Source: Microglena sp. YARC (Eukaryota > Chlorophyta > Chlorophyceae > Chlamydomonadales > Chlamydomonadaceae). From it: a DNA stretch of 64,000 bases. Positions 14,636 through 24,804 of this stretch are shown here, one piece after another. The stretch lies in NCBI GenBank assembly GCA_022414725.1, contig CM039463.1, forward strand, positions 26,453,593 through 26,517,592, written 5' to 3'. The position numbers were made by a program, and so were the translations under genes. The number at the start of each line of letters is the position of its first letter. Position 1 is the stretch's first letter. The notes beneath the pieces were generated by a model. That model worked only from the letters and a program-made list of their open reading frames with translations, did not search any database and was not told where the DNA came from.

Positions 14636-15240
14636 ACATCTGTTGTTGGGCGAGGGGGGGGGGGGGGCGGGGGGGGGGGGGGGGGGGGGGGCTACTTACC
14701 TGAACACATGCCGAGCGAGAGTGATCACACCCTCAGCATGGTGGTGTGCCTGTGCTGCTGGTGGTGGGGTGGTGGTGGGTGTGCGCGCCTGTACTCCCAG
14801 GTACATCTTGTTAATCTTTCGTCCTTATCTCTCGTCTCCTCTTCCTGTTGAATTTCTCTTTTTGAAAATTTCAACTTAGATCATGTTGGTAAGTATGAAT
14901 TTGAATTTGAATGTTGTTTTGCTATCTCTCATCTCCTGTTCCTGTTGGATTTCTCTTTTGAAAATATCTACTTCGATTCCCAGTACTCACTCCCCGGAAA
15001 TAAGCTTTCATTTGTTACCCCCACCCACTCACCCCATCCCCCCCACCCCCCAGACACACACCCCCCTCCCCGCCCATGCACCCTAGCCCCCCACTCACCC
15101 ACACACACCATCATCCCCCCCACGCAACCTACCCTACCTCTCCACCACCCCTACGCCCCCCCCCCCCCACCCCCCCCCCACCCACCCCTACACGCCCCAC
15201 ACACCCACACCCCACGCCCCCCACACACCCACACCCAACA
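14636..15240. repeat. Satellite edge: G-run, duplicated pyrimidine-rich segment, C-rich microsatellites
   Basis: The satellite ends in a poly-G run (about 14653-14690). A roughly 55-bp segment (CTCTCGTCTCCTCTTCCTGTTG followed by TTTCTCTTTTTGAAAAT, written here in parts) occurs near 14825-14880 and again, diverged, near 14928-14975. From 15015 the sequence is C-rich with CCCCACCC and CACACA motifs. No gene is visible apart from a possible donor-like GTAAGTATG at 14889. Confidence 0.6.
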
Positions 15241-15368
15241 CCACCCAAACGAATCTCGAAAGTGCGCAGGTATTGTCCATGGTGCAGGTAGTGAATCTGC
15301 AGCATCCGCGGAATGACCACCTACACCTACCACCCACTACCCTTCACCCACTACTGCCCCCCCCCCCC

Positions 15369-15399
<31 letters not shown>

Positions 15400-15545
15400 C
15401 CATACACACACACACATACACACATACACACACACACCACCACCACTCACCCCAAACAAACAAAACTTGAAAGTGCTCGGGTATTGTCTATGATGCCGGT
15501 AGTGAATCTGCAGCGTCGGCGGAATGACCATATATTTCCCACTAC
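15241..15545 (+). repeat. Two diverged copies of the start of the candidate exon at 15625
   Basis: Segments at about 15248-15315 and 15460-15530 match the first 65 nt or so of the candidate exon at 15625 (core GTGCGCAGGTATTGTC in the first copy; GCTCGGGTATTGTC in the second). CA/CCAC microsatellites separate them. This is the same 'copies of an exon edge in the adjacent intron' arrangement seen in the SulP gene, which supports a real 3' splice site at 15624. Confidence 0.55.
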
Positions 15546-15624
15546 CCTCCACCCACTACTGCCCCCCCCCCACACACACACTCCACCACCACCACGCACA
15601 CACCACCACGCCCCCCCTCTCCAG

Positions 15625-15949
15625 ACGAAACCTCGAAAATGCGCGGGCATTGTCTTCGATGCCGGTAGAGAATATGCAGCGTTGGCAGAAAGAGATAAGC
15701 AGCTGCAGCGAGTCTGGCAGGGGTCCTGCAAAGCCAAGCCACCTGAATAGCGAGCAGAGCATGGGGCAACCCTTCAATGCCCCTTGCAATCCCCCTAACC
15801 TCTCTGGCAGTGCCCCTGCCAGCCCCCTAGGAGTCACTGGTAGTCCCACTACCCAGCCGGGTACCTCTCCCCGGCATCACTGGCCGATGAGCCACCACAG
15901 GCGGTCGAATCAAGGGCGAAGCTCCTTGAGCTTTGAGGACGGCAGTCCA
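15625..15949 (+). CDS. Candidate exon of an unrecognised gene
   Basis: A pyrimidine tract ending CTCTCCAG precedes 15625 and a GTGAGG donor-like site follows 15949. Two frames are open. One gives a Ser/Pro/Arg-rich stretch with no stop to the donor. The other reads KCAGIVFDAGREYAALAE and stops at about 15750. Differences between the exon and its two upstream partial copies fall often on third positions of the second frame, which favours that frame slightly and would make this a terminal exon ending near 15750. No family is recognised with confidence, and no upstream exon is found in the satellite side. It could be a gene remnant. Confidence 0.3.
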
Positions 15950-16059
15950 GTGAGGGGGGGGGTGGCAACTCCGAGACCGCCAGCTCCTCCTCCAGGAACT
16001 CCAAGTAGGCGCCCTTATCTGGCCAGGCGTCACTCCCAAGAGTGCTATATTTGTCCACA

Positions 16060-16520
16060 CACCACCACACACATACAGGCTGGTCACTTGGGTGACCCTT
16101 TAGCCTACTTGGCTACCCCTGGACTGTAGAAATATATACACACATGCATGCATATATACATACATACAGGTCACTGTGGTTACCCGCTAGCCCACTTGAC
16201 TACCCCTGGACTGTACAAATACATGCATACATACATACATACAATCTAGTTACTTTGGTGACCCTTTAGCCTACTTAGCTACCCCTGGACTGTACAAATA
16301 CATACATACATACATACATACAATCTAGTCACTTTGGTGACCCTTTAGCCTACTTAGCTACCCCTGGACTGTACAAATACAAACATGCACACATGCATAC
16401 GTACAAATACACACATGCATACATATATGCATACATACATTCTGGTCACTTTGGTGACCTTTAGCCTACTTGGCTGCCCCTGGACTGTACAAATACATAC
16501 ATACACACATGCATGCATGC
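16060..16520. repeat. Minisatellite of about 78 bp with ATAC microsatellite
   Basis: About five units, each with GGTGACCCTTTAGCCTACTT, then GGCTACCCCTGGACTGTA and a CATA/ATAC run. The 'CCCCTGGACTGTA' core is shared with the dispersed element seen at 22.4, 44.9, 45.2 and 47.3 kb, so this array probably grew from one such insertion. Confidence 0.75.
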
Positions 16521-16624
16521 TGGGCACTTGGATGGTGCCCATTGGGAATGCCCCTACATCCAGAAATGAGTCCGGCTGCACTTGCCTGCCTAGTAGGTCA
16601 GCGCAGAATAGGGAAGTGTAAACT

Positions 16625-17395
16625 AAGAGGGTAGGGTAGGGTCTTGCAACTGTGAATCATGGAAATCTTGCATGTATTCAGCGCCAGCATTTGCTCTCTG
16701 GCTGACATGGGCAAATCTGTCCGAGCTTTATGTTGTGGTCTGTGAATGAGCTTGTGCTTGGGGGTCTAGGGATGGGTATGGGTGGCTAGGGATGCACATG
16801 GGCAGGTAGGGTTGGGCATGGGGGACCCTGAATCAGATTTATACCGAGTAGTTGCGGGCTGTGGATGAGGTTGGAAAGGATAGGGATGGGCATGGAGGAC
16901 TTCAAATGATATTTATGTCGAGCAGTTGCGGGCTGTGGATGAGCTTGGGGAGGATAGGGATGGGCATGGGGGACTCCGAATGAGATTTATACCGAGCAGT
17001 TGTGGGCAGTGGATGAGCTTGTGCCGTTAAGGCCAGGGATGGTGTCAAGCTATACCATGCTGATGTACTCGATTGGTATCGGATCAGTTGATAATAATGA
17101 CAGGTGGGCATCCCCATCGAAGACCTAGTGGGAAGATCTGGTGGGAGGCCCTAAACCCGGACCCTGAATCAGATTTATGTCGAGCAGTTGTGGGCTGTGG
17201 ATGAGCTTGTGCCTTTTAGACCAGGGATGGTGTCAAGGTATAACATGCTGATGTACTCGATTAGTATCGGATCAGTTGATAATCGAGTACGGCGGTTTGG
17301 TTTAGCTTGACAGATGGGCATCCTCATCAAAGTCTTAGTGAGCATCTGGCGGGAGGCCAGGAGGCTCTTAATGCATTTGCCACTCTGCCAAATTT
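16625..17395. repeat. Direct repeats with GGGATGGGCATGG and CGAGCAGTTG motifs
   Basis: A unit of about 70-75 bp (GGGATGGGCATGGGGGAC, then ATTTATACCGAGCAGTTG, then GTGGATGAGCTTG) occurs about four times between 16750 and 17025. A longer segment including ATGCTGATGTACTCGATT and GGATCAGTTGATAAT occurs at about 17030-17110 and 17220-17300. No coding feature is supported. Confidence 0.7.
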
Positions 17396-17560
17396 GATGG
17401 GGTCAAATCGCCATTCTATAATAATTAATTGTGTGAATCGTCATTCCATAATACTTAGAAGGGGTGAAATCCTATTTCCATAATACTTTATTGTGTGAAA
17501 TCGCTTTTCCATAATGCTTAATGGGGTGAAATCCCCATTCCATAATGCTGCCATCTTGAC
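17396..17560. repeat. Four tandem copies of a roughly 40-bp AT-rich unit
   Basis: Units share GGGGTGAAATC, CCATTCCATAAT and ACTTAAT motifs. They are diverged and have no open frame of note. The stretch from here to 17640 holds nothing else recognisable. Confidence 0.65.
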
Positions 17561-17639
17561 TTGGTCGATGAGATGGGGGCTTAACTTACAAGGCATAGTC
17601 TCCTCGAGGAGAAGGTACGCCTAAAAAATACATCTAATT

Positions 17640-17745
17640 ATAAGGCGTGAGGTTGAGGGGGCCAGTCCGTTTGCTTGCACTGGGGCCAGCCAGTGAAGGC
17701 TGTCCTACAGGAGCTGTGGATGAGTTATCGATGGCCCCATCGGAT
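17640..17745. repeat. Solo arm of the AGGCGTGAGG fold-back family
   Basis: Contains GGCGTGAGGTTGAGGGGGCC followed by AGTCCGTTTGCTTGCAC, the same arm found at 25.71, 49.73, 53.54 and (inverted) 53.98-54.05 kb. Only the paired copy at 53.5-54.05 kb is complete. Confidence 0.6.
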
Positions 17746-17874
17746 GCAAACGAATGGATTTGATTAGTTTGATGATTGAAGTCCTCGGGGTCTGGACATG
17801 AGGTGCTTTGGTAGGTTATGTTCAGACCCTTGCAGTTGTTCCCTCGTAGAAAATTTGTTGTTGCCGTTGTTGAG

Positions 17875-18260
17875 CGGGGGGGGGGGGGGGGGGGGGGGGG
17901 GTCTGGTAGTCCTGGTGTGCTCGTACAATAATAGGGAGGGTGGTGAGAAGGGCCCATTACCCTCTCTGGTAGATTGCACCTTCTCACAATGATGTGGGTA
18001 TGTATGTGTATGTATGTATGTATGTATGCATTATGTATGCTTGTATGTATGCTTGTATGTATCTGTGTATGTATGTATTTATGTATGTATGTATGTATGT
18101 ATGTATGTATGCATGTATGTATGTATGTGTTTGTATGCTTTATGTACGTATGTGTATGTACGAATTATGTATGTGGGGATCTGGTGGTCCTATGTGCAAG
18201 CACAAAACAGGGGAGGTGGTGAGTAGAAGTACAAGGACCATGGGTCCATGACAGAAGAGA
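17875..18260. repeat. Poly-G run and TATG tetranucleotide microsatellite between two flank copies
   Basis: A G-run (17876-17900) is followed by TATG repeats (about 17996-18175). Similar flanks (GGTCTGGTAGTCCTGGTGTG on the left, GGATCTGGTGGTCCTATGTG on the right, each followed by a GGGAGGTGGTGAG-like motif) suggest a duplicated unit with the microsatellite between copies. Confidence 0.7.
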
Positions 18261-18339
18261 TAGTTTGCTGAGATTTGTCGTAATTTGCCGTGATTTGTGA
18301 TTTGAGCTTAATGCTATCAACAGGAGCTTACATCAACCA

Positions 18340-18815
18340 AACATTGCTGAATTGATTGCTCAGCTCAATGTTCACAACACAAACCCACTCTAGTCCAAAG
18401 ATTATTGCATTAATTCGTTAGCTCAAAGCTCACAACACAAACCCACCCCATTCCAAACATTACTGCTTTGATTTGTTAGCTCAATGTTAAGAACACAAAC
18501 CCACTCTAGTTCAAAGATTATTGCATTGATTCGTTAGCTTATTGCACACAACACAAACCCACTCCAGCCCAAACATTACTGGATTTATTGGTCAGCTCAA
18601 TATTAAGAACACAAACCCACCTTAGTCTAAATATTATTGCATTAATTCGTTAGCTCAATGTTCACAACACAAACCCACTATAGTCTTAAGATTATTGCAT
18701 TGATCCTTTAGCTTATTGCACACAACACAAACCCACTCCAGTCAAAATATGATTGTAGTTATTTGTCAGCTTAATGCTCACGACATAAAACCACTCTAAA
18801 GTCCACTCATTACTA
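18340..18815. repeat. Tandem repeat of about 60 bp
   Basis: About eight diverged units with CACAACACAAACCCACTC, then AAGATTATTGCATT and GTTAGCTCAATG. AT-rich, no coding signal. Confidence 0.8.
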
Positions 18816-19385
18816 CCTGCTATGCTGCTTGTGTGGACGAGCTTGGGTGTCATGATAGCATGCTGTGCCGCTAGTGTGGACGCGCTTGGGTGTCATGATA
18901 GCATGCTATGCCGCTAGGGTGGGCGAGCTTGGGTGTCATGATAGCATGCTATGCCGCTAGGGTGGGCGAGCTTGGGTGTCATGATAGCATGCTGTGCCGC
19001 TAGGGTGGGCGAGCTTGGGTGTCATGATAGCATGCTGTGCCGCTAGGGTGGACGAGCTTGGGTGTCATGATAGCATGCTATGCCGCTAGGGTGGACGCGC
19101 TTGGGTGTCATGATAGCATGCTATGCCGCTAGGGTGGACGAGCTTGGGTGTCATGATAGCATGCTATGCCGCTAGGGTGGACGAGCTTGGGTGTCATGAT
19201 AGCATGCTATGCCGCTAGGGTGGACGAGCTTGGGTGTCATGATAGCATGCTATGCCGCTAGGGTGGACGAGCTTGGGTGTCATGATAGCATGCTATGCCG
19301 CTAGGGTGGACGAGCTTGGGTGTCATGATAGCATGGTATGCTGCTAGGGTGGACGAGCTTGGGTGGTATGATAGCACTCAATGCA
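18815..19385. repeat. 43-bp satellite, about 13 units
   Basis: Units of 43 bp (GCTAGGGTGGACGAGCTTGG, then GTGTCATGATAGCATGC) are almost identical, differing mainly at GGAC/GGGC, GAGC/GCGC and CTATG/CTGTG. The homogeneity indicates recent expansion or conversion. Confidence 0.9.
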
Positions 19386-19639
19386 GCTAGGTAGGAGGGT
19401 AATCAGACTGCCTAGAAGAAGGAACGATAATATATATGGATAGGTGACGTACCGCACCGTCCTACAATCAGGCTTGGGTCGCCACTTGTGGCCACCAACA
19501 CGGCCTCCAGAAATCTGAAAACAAAACTGGATAGGTCCATCTCCCCTAAGGATATATTCAAATCTCGTACATAGGTCTATAAGGGAGCCCTAAGATGAGT
19601 TACAAGACACGATATTACGTAGAATGGACAGGGTTTCTC

Positions 19640-19862
19640 CAGGCAAACAAGTCCTATGCAGCGTCACCAGCAACGCGGAAAATTGGCGGAGTGTGTCGGC
19701 AACGGAATGAAAGGTGGCAACGATGGAGCTGACCGAAGCGAGTTAGTTAAACGACCGTTGGCTGACGTGTCGGGCTTCAAGTTTTTCGGTCGGACAGACG
19801 GACAAATGGGTAACCCTGGGGGCTCCCGCCCCCTTGAAGAGGGGGCTCCGCAAAAAACAGGT
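19640..19862. repeat. Dispersed repeat family A, copy 1
   Basis: About 200 bp sharing CTATGCAGCGTC, GGTGGCAACG, GCGAGTTAGTT, TTGGCTGACGTGTCGGGCTT and GACAAATGGGTAAC-like motifs with 34970-35180 and, partly, 44305-44410. The order of motifs is conserved, so this is one element family. The open frame inside is not conserved and is not treated as a gene. Confidence 0.7.
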
Positions 19863-19869
19863 TCATGTA

Positions 19870-20172
19870 CCTTTTACGTTGCTGTGTCCTTCTGCATCCC
19901 TTGAGCTGGTACTTGCTTGTGTAGGTGTACTTCTGCTTCCCTTGACCTGGTACTTTCTTGGGTAGATGTACTTCTGCATCCCTTGAGCTGGTACTTGCTT
20001 GTGTAGGTGTACTTGTGCATCCCTTGACCTGGTACTATCTTGGGTAGATGTACTTCTGCATCCCTTGAGCTGGTACTTGCTTGTGTAGGTGTACTTGTGC
20101 ATCCCTTGACCTGGTACTTTTCCTTTGGGGGGTTAGATTGTACTTCTGCATCCCTTGAGCTGGTACTTCAAG
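19870..20172. repeat. Minisatellite of about 42 bp, seven units
   Basis: Units read CTTCTGCATCCCTTGAGCTG then GTACTTGCTTGTGTAGGTGT; alternating units carry GACCTGGTACTTTCTTGGG instead, giving a two-unit higher order. Both strands are open over several units only because of the repeat length. Confidence 0.85.
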
Positions 20173-20269
20173 TTATTTTGTTACATAGTATAACAGCCTG
20201 AAGGCTGCTCACTGGGTGCGGGCAGAGCATCCATGGACAGTAAAACAGTAACTATCCCCGTTCTGACAA

Positions 20270-20456
20270 TGCTCAATATGGTTGATCTCCTAGAAAGAAC
20301 AAAGAAGTTGCCGGTTTCGAATCCCCACGGGTGCGATTTAGTGTTAGCGGTCGCTTTCAACCGCCATGGTAGCTTTGTCCAGGTAAGTAGCAGCCTGTTC
20401 CCTACCGCCGTAAGACGGGGTTTCCTTAATACCACGCCCCACCAGGCGTTATAATT
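20270..20456 (+). repeat. SINE-like element (tail shared with copies at 23.0 and 50.9 kb)
   Basis: The right half (TTTCAACCGCCATGGTAGC, GTTTCCTTAATACCACGCCC, CACCAGGCGTTATAATTAC) matches the 3' part of the minus-strand elements at 22983-23212 and 50831-51049. The left part contains GGTTTCGAATCCCC, which resembles a tRNA-type B box. The left boundary is uncertain and the head differs from the other two copies. Confidence 0.6.
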
Positions 20457-20989
20457 ACCTTACAACAGTTGCTGCTACACCATAATCAAGAGTATACCAC
20501 AATCCCCAGGCCGTCACTTTTTGGTTGAGCCCGTTCTTCTGGGGTGCGGGAGCCCCCAGAGTCACCCCGTTTTTTGGCTGTCGTGTTGTCGTTTTGTCGA
20601 CACCTAACCCTGTCCCTAACTATGCACTGCTGGCTATGATTTTCGCACCTATGCGCATAGGGCTTGTTACACCAAGGGTTCCAGAAAAAACGTAGGTTTT
20701 TATTCTACTTCAGTAACATTGTTCTACACGTATCTGGCCATGCATTTGTCGACCGGGCCAATCTGAGATCTTGGCCCTCAATGCACCAAGGCGCATAATG
20801 TAGCACTTGTGCTACAAGCACCACCTTCGAGAAAAGCCTGATCTGCATGTCACATATGGAAACACGGGACCAACATCCTAGCCTGATTTGTATGTCACAC
20901 ACGGAAACACGGGGCCAACATCCTACATCCTCTGAGATCTTGGCCCAAAATTGAGCAGTCGGTTCTAGGCCAAAACGGCCTGTAAACTG

Positions 20990-21190
20990 ATTTTGGCATA
21001 ACCTATGTACTTTGACGCAACCTTCCCAGCCAGAAACACATAGGACAATGTTTTGGCTGCGACGGACCCTTCCGTCTGGCCAACAGACCCTCCCCATGCT
21101 GTGTCCTGCGACGCAACGGACCCTTCAACGTTGCGTCTGCGACGGAGTACGCCAGCCGTCCCTAAACAACCCTGCCTGGAAACTGATTTT
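20990..21190. repeat. Dispersed repeat family B (CGCAACGGACCC), inverted partial copy
   Basis: Repeated GCGACGGACCCTT and CCTGCGACGCAACGGACCC motifs are the reverse complement of parts of the elements at 23515-23705 and 25855-26035. Short CGTCGCAGGACGC palindromic blocks recur within it. The large minus-strand frame that overlaps it is not supported as a gene. Confidence 0.6.
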
Positions 21191-21234
21191 TGCCTGACTT
21201 ATGCTCCAAAATGGGCCTCAAATGCGGCTTGTTC

Positions 21235-21335
21235 ATGTGTTTGACAGTTGTTCATGTGTTAATGTGTTTGACAGTTGTTCATGCGTTCATGTGTTTGACA
21301 GTTGTTCATGTGTTCATGTGATTGACAGTCGTTTA
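21235..21335. repeat. Short tandem repeat, TGTTTGACAGTTGTTCATG
   Basis: Four to five copies of a unit of about 19-28 bp (TTGACAGTTGTTCATGTG). No other function seen. Between 21335 and 21735 I see no structured feature. Confidence 0.75.
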
Positions 21336-21848
21336 TATTACATATTACTGATGTACTTATATATATGCCCCAACGAGTTATTAGCACAGTGGTCCCAATG
21401 AGCCTAAGAATGGTGTGAGGGGTCGAATTTCGGTTTGGGGCTCAAAATCGACCGAAAAGGCCAAATATGCCCCCCAGAAGGCCTTACATTGCAGTTGTTG
21501 GCCTCCAGGGTGCCAGGGACGTGTCCTTGACAACTTTTTGATTGCATATGAGTAGATGAATGTTACATGGCCCCATTGAGGTAGATGTATGGATTAACAT
21601 TTCAAAAATAATGCGCTTTCTAGATATTAAGCCTGCCTTCAGGCCCTAAAAACACCTGAAGAAGCTGTAAACCACGTTTATAAGGCGACCTGGCCCTTGT
21701 CCACTCGGCAAGTCTGTGTCCCATTCATACTTGAACTTGAACTTGGTAACATAGCTTTAGCCAGCAATTTGGCTGCTCGCCGTCCCATACTCCCATTCAT
21801 GCAAACACTGTGATGACCGGGGAGAGTGCACTACAAATTGAGAGCACT

Positions 21849-22216
21849 GATTTTGAAATTGAAATTGTTACATCCGTGTAATTCAGTTACTCACAGGACG
21901 TGATGTTAAGGACACCACAGCGTAAGCCGGAAGCTAGCAATAGTCCAATGGAGAGCACTGATTTTATGTTTTCAGGCATCCATTTCGCCCCCCCAAACCA
22001 TGATATTGGGTTTGGGCCTGAGCAGCTTTTTGACGGCTTGGGTCCTTCCGTTATGTGCCAAAACATTAGGTTGATCGGGTCCTGCGGTTTTTATATATAT
22101 TGCAGAGATTCACGGTGACTATAGCTAGCTCCGGCTTACGCTATAGTGTCCTTAACTTCACGTCCTGTGAGTAACTGTATTACACGGATGTAACAATTTC
22201 AATTTCAATTTCAATT
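21849..22216. mobile_element. Fold-back (MITE-like) element with inverted arms of about 85-90 bp
   Basis: The left arm (TTGAAATTGTTACATCCGTG, TACTCACAGGACGTGATG, GCGTAAGCCGGAAGCTAGC) and right arm (GCTAGCTCCGGCTTACGC, AACTTCACGTCCTGTGAGTA, CACGGATGTAACAATTTCAA) are inverted copies around a core of roughly 190 bp. No transposase is encoded. Single arms occur at 23755-23860 and 45653-45757. Both ends run into ATTGAAATTG-type repeats that obscure any target duplication. Confidence 0.8.
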
Positions 22217-22394
22217 GCTGAGAGTCAAGTGACAGTACAGCCGCCTGGGAACTGAGAGAGTATATTAAGAAATCACATGGGTTTCTTGGTGGTTGGGCAT
22301 CCAGTTATTAGATGTATGTTTGGATCGGATGTTGTTCCAAGAGTAGTAGTATACAATTGAATGATACTCCCCAACTTGGCACCTTACTAAGTGT

Positions 22395-22562
22395 ATGTAT
22401 GTATGTATGTTACAGTCCAGGGTAGGCCAAATAGGCTCAAGGGGAATTGCCCAACCGTGATGGAAGGCTTAAAAGAAAAAACACTGATGAACTGAACCCC
22501 AAACAATCGTTTTACCGACCAGGGTGCCCGAGTTCTTGCTACAGTAAGTGTTAAATACTAAG
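22395..22562 (+). repeat. Dispersed repeat family C (TTACAGTCCAGG) copy 1
   Basis: An element of about 140 bp follows a TATG run: TTACAGTCCAGGGTAGGCC, AAATAGGCT, TTGCCCAACCGTGAT, GGCTTAAAAGAA, CACTGATGAACTGA, CAAACAATCG, then a GTGCCCGAGTTC-like end. Another near full-length copy lies at 44928-45066. Partial copies lie at 22625-22680 and 45230-45300 (inverted) and 47275-47340. The constant TATG/ATGT run at its left end may be the element's own tail. Confidence 0.75.
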
Positions 22563-22982
22563 TGCACGCCCAACGCTCATGCCAAGCATCTGGAATCCGA
22601 AAACTTTTCCCACCCCTGGGAGCCCGATGGACAAATCCCTTTAGCCTATTTGGCCTACCCCTGGACTGTAACATACATACATGCATAGTACACCCAGGTT
22701 ATCTTGCGCAAGAATGGCAAGATAACCTGGAATGTGGGAATCCCAAGAGTCACCCCATAAAACATAAATATTTGGGGAAATGGAAATATTATTGCTATAC
22801 GGTATGTGGAGATTATATGTGGAGAAACAATATGATTTATGAGCTGTCAAGAGACGCACAGGCTTCCATGAAACAATACATCGAGTGCTCTATCAGCATC
22901 ACCGGCGTATCGGCAAAGTTCAGGCAACCACTCGTAAGAAAGGGGATAGAGAAATATGAAGGTACGGGCCATGTTACATGTA

Positions 22983-23212
22983 TAGTAATGATAACGTCTG
23001 GTGGGGCGTGGTATTAAGGGAACCCATCGCATGCGGGCACAGAACGGTCTACCACATTGACTGGACGAGCTAGCTACTATCGCGGTTGACAACGACCTGC
23101 AACGCTCAGGGTGACCGAAGGAGGAATCGAGCCCCCGACCCCGCATCGTTTCAGCGATTAATTAGGTGTACCACTAGACCAATCGTATCACTGAAACGGG
23201 CTGTTACATGTA
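22983..23212 (-). mobile_element. tRNA-derived SINE with 10-bp target-site duplication
   Basis: The direct repeat GTTACATGTA lies at 22973-22982 and 23213-23222, exactly flanking the element. On the minus strand the 5' end carries GGTCTAGTGGTA (A-box-like) and, about 45 nt on, GGCTCGATTCC (B-box-like), the internal Pol III promoter layout of tRNA-derived SINEs. The 3' part ends in the shared tail (AATACCACGCCCCACCAG, then GTTATCATTAC). A second minus-strand copy lies at 50831-51049. Confidence 0.85.
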
Positions 23213-23514
23213 GACAGACATTGCTCCTACTTCTTCTGACTAGTGGAAACATTGGTAACCGCTAGATTTTTTTACCACTCCGTACATGTGCCACGTAAGC
23301 TCTCAGATGGCTTTGGACAAACCAGCACCATACTACCGGAGTTGACCAGAGGGGCGAGTGAAGAAGTGAGCCAAGAAGAGACGAGGTGTCCATAGTGTGC
23401 CAGTGTGGCATGTACACTACGTAGTTATCGGAATAGTGTACCTGTCACACGCATGCACGTGTTGATATCAGTTAATTTCCTTGGTACCCCCAGTCCCCAC
23501 ACATCTGATTCCGT

Positions 23515-23706
23515 GGGTAGCAGAGCTGTTCAGGACGCAGCGTCCTCTGTCGCAGACGCAACGTCGAATGGACCGTTGCATCGCAGGACAACGTGTAGTG
23601 GAGGGTCCGTTTACCATAAGGAAGGGTCTGTTACGTCGCAGGACGCAGGCTATACAATTGGTTGCGTCTCAGGCAGCCGAGCTGGGGGTCGTCCTGAAGC
23701 ACCATG
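23515..23706 (+). repeat. Dispersed repeat family B, copy 2
   Basis: Begins GTTCAGGACGCAGCGTCCTC and ends after GCTATACAATTGGTTGCGTC and GCAGCCGAGCTGGGGGTC. The same order is found at 25855-26035. Internal CGTCGCAGGACGCA blocks are near-palindromic. An overlapping open frame is not conserved with the second copy. Confidence 0.7.
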
Positions 23707-23754
23707 GTGTGTAGACAGCTGGCAGTCTATTTACATATCATAGCCCGTTTCAGT

Positions 23755-23862
23755 ATATGGTGACTACTGCTAGCTTCAGCTTACGCGGTGGTGTCCTTAA
23801 CTTCACGTCCTGTGAGAAACTGCATTACACGGACGTAACAATTTCAATTTCAATAGCCCGTT
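23755..23862 (+). repeat. Solo arm of the fold-back family at 21849
   Basis: Matches the right arm (GGTGACTACTGCTAGCTTC, GGTGTCCTTAACTTCACGTC, ACACGGACGTAACAATTTCA) with substitutions. No partner arm is nearby. Confidence 0.7.
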
Positions 23863-24034
23863 GTGTGAGACGTTGAGCAGCCAAATTATTGGCTGGAGCC
23901 ACGTAACCAAGTCCAAGTTCAAGTCTCCTAGTAATCTAGAGTGTTCTTATGGTAGCTTTGTCCAGATAAAGTAGCAGCCCGTTATCTACCGCCGTGAGAC
24001 GGGGCTCCTTGGCCTATTTGGCCTCTGCTACTGC

Positions 24035-24262
24035 CTCAGATGATGAGCAGCCAAATTGATGGTTGGAGCCATGTAACCAAGTTCAAGTCCAAGTTAGCCT
24101 ACTTGGCTACCCATGGACATTCATTTAGATGACAGGCAGCAAGCTAGATAGGGCAGCCAAATTGATGGTTGGAGCCATGTAACCAAGTTCAAGCTTCCAA
24201 AGTTAGCCCTAGATGGCTACCCATGGACATTCATTTAGATGACAGGTTGCAAGCTAGATAAG
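24035..24262. repeat. Three tandem copies of a GAGCAGCCAAATTGATGG unit
   Basis: Units carry GCAGCCAAATTGATGGTTGG, AGCCATGTAACCAAGTTCAA and GGCTACCCATGGACATTC. The AGCCATGTAACCAAGTTCAA core also occurs near 23900 and 26160 and, inverted, near 21745, so it belongs to a dispersed family. Confidence 0.75.
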
Positions 24263-24404
24263 GCAGGCAACGAGCAGAATGAACAAAGCACCTATGTGCC
24301 CAAGGTGCTCATATCAGTAAGGCCTGGTTGTGCTGTTTGCATGCGTAGGGTGCAACACACATGCATACATACATACACACCTGGACAAGCCTTTAAACTG
24401 TATA

Positions 24405-24525
24405 ATCTGTTTCGTGTGCCCCCTAGTTTCCGTGGGTATCGCTCGGGGGGACTTGGAGTTGGAAGACATCAAGCTGCCCAGAGTTGGCTGAAAAACAGTT
24501 TCTAACAATCCAATCCATAGATTGA
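24405..24525 (+). repeat. Dispersed repeat family D (TTTCCGTGGGTAT), copy 1
   Basis: About 110 bp: TGCCCCCTAGTTTCCGTGGG, CGGGGGGACTTGGAGTTGGA, GGCTGAAAAACAG, AACAATCCAATCC. Other copies are at 26385-26490, 51058-51170 and, partly, 58290-58350. The terminal AACAATCCAATC may be a tail. Confidence 0.7.
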
Positions 24526-24647
24526 AGTTGCAAACAAGATCAGACAGTGCAACAGAATGCACTAAGCAGGTAAGCGCCCAAAGTGCATCCAATCTATACA
24601 TACACACTCATCTGTCGTACCACTCTTTGCTTCAAGAAGGGGGGATG

Positions 24648-24748
24648 CTAGTCCCCACAAAGCCAGTCCCCAGTGAATCAGAAACCATACCCTAAACCCG
24701 AGGAGATCTGGCTATGCGGGGACTGGCTTTGTGGGGACAAGCTTCCCC
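24648..24748. repeat. Inverted repeat with a telomere-like loop, copy 1
   Basis: The arms AGTCCCCACAAAGCCAGTCC and GGACTGGCTTTGTGGGGAC are exact inverted copies of about 20 bp, flanked by GGGGGATGCT and AGCTTCCCCC. The loop carries CCCTAAACCC. A second structure of the same plan is at 26575-26695. Confidence 0.75.
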
Positions 24749-24804
24749 CACCCTGCTTCAATCAGTTTCCCAATGAGGCCAACCGGCCAATTAGATTTCA
24801 CTGT

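Noticed and set aside
20705..21097. A 130-codon minus-strand frame (MGRVCWPDGRVRRSQ start)
   Set aside because: Overlaps dispersed family B and internal duplicates (GACATACAAATCAGG-type blocks); no family recognised and no splice context.
22983..23212. A tRNA gene from the A- and B-box-like motifs
   Set aside because: No proper cloverleaf ends or anticodon stem can be drawn; the 230-bp length, shared tail and target duplication fit a SINE.
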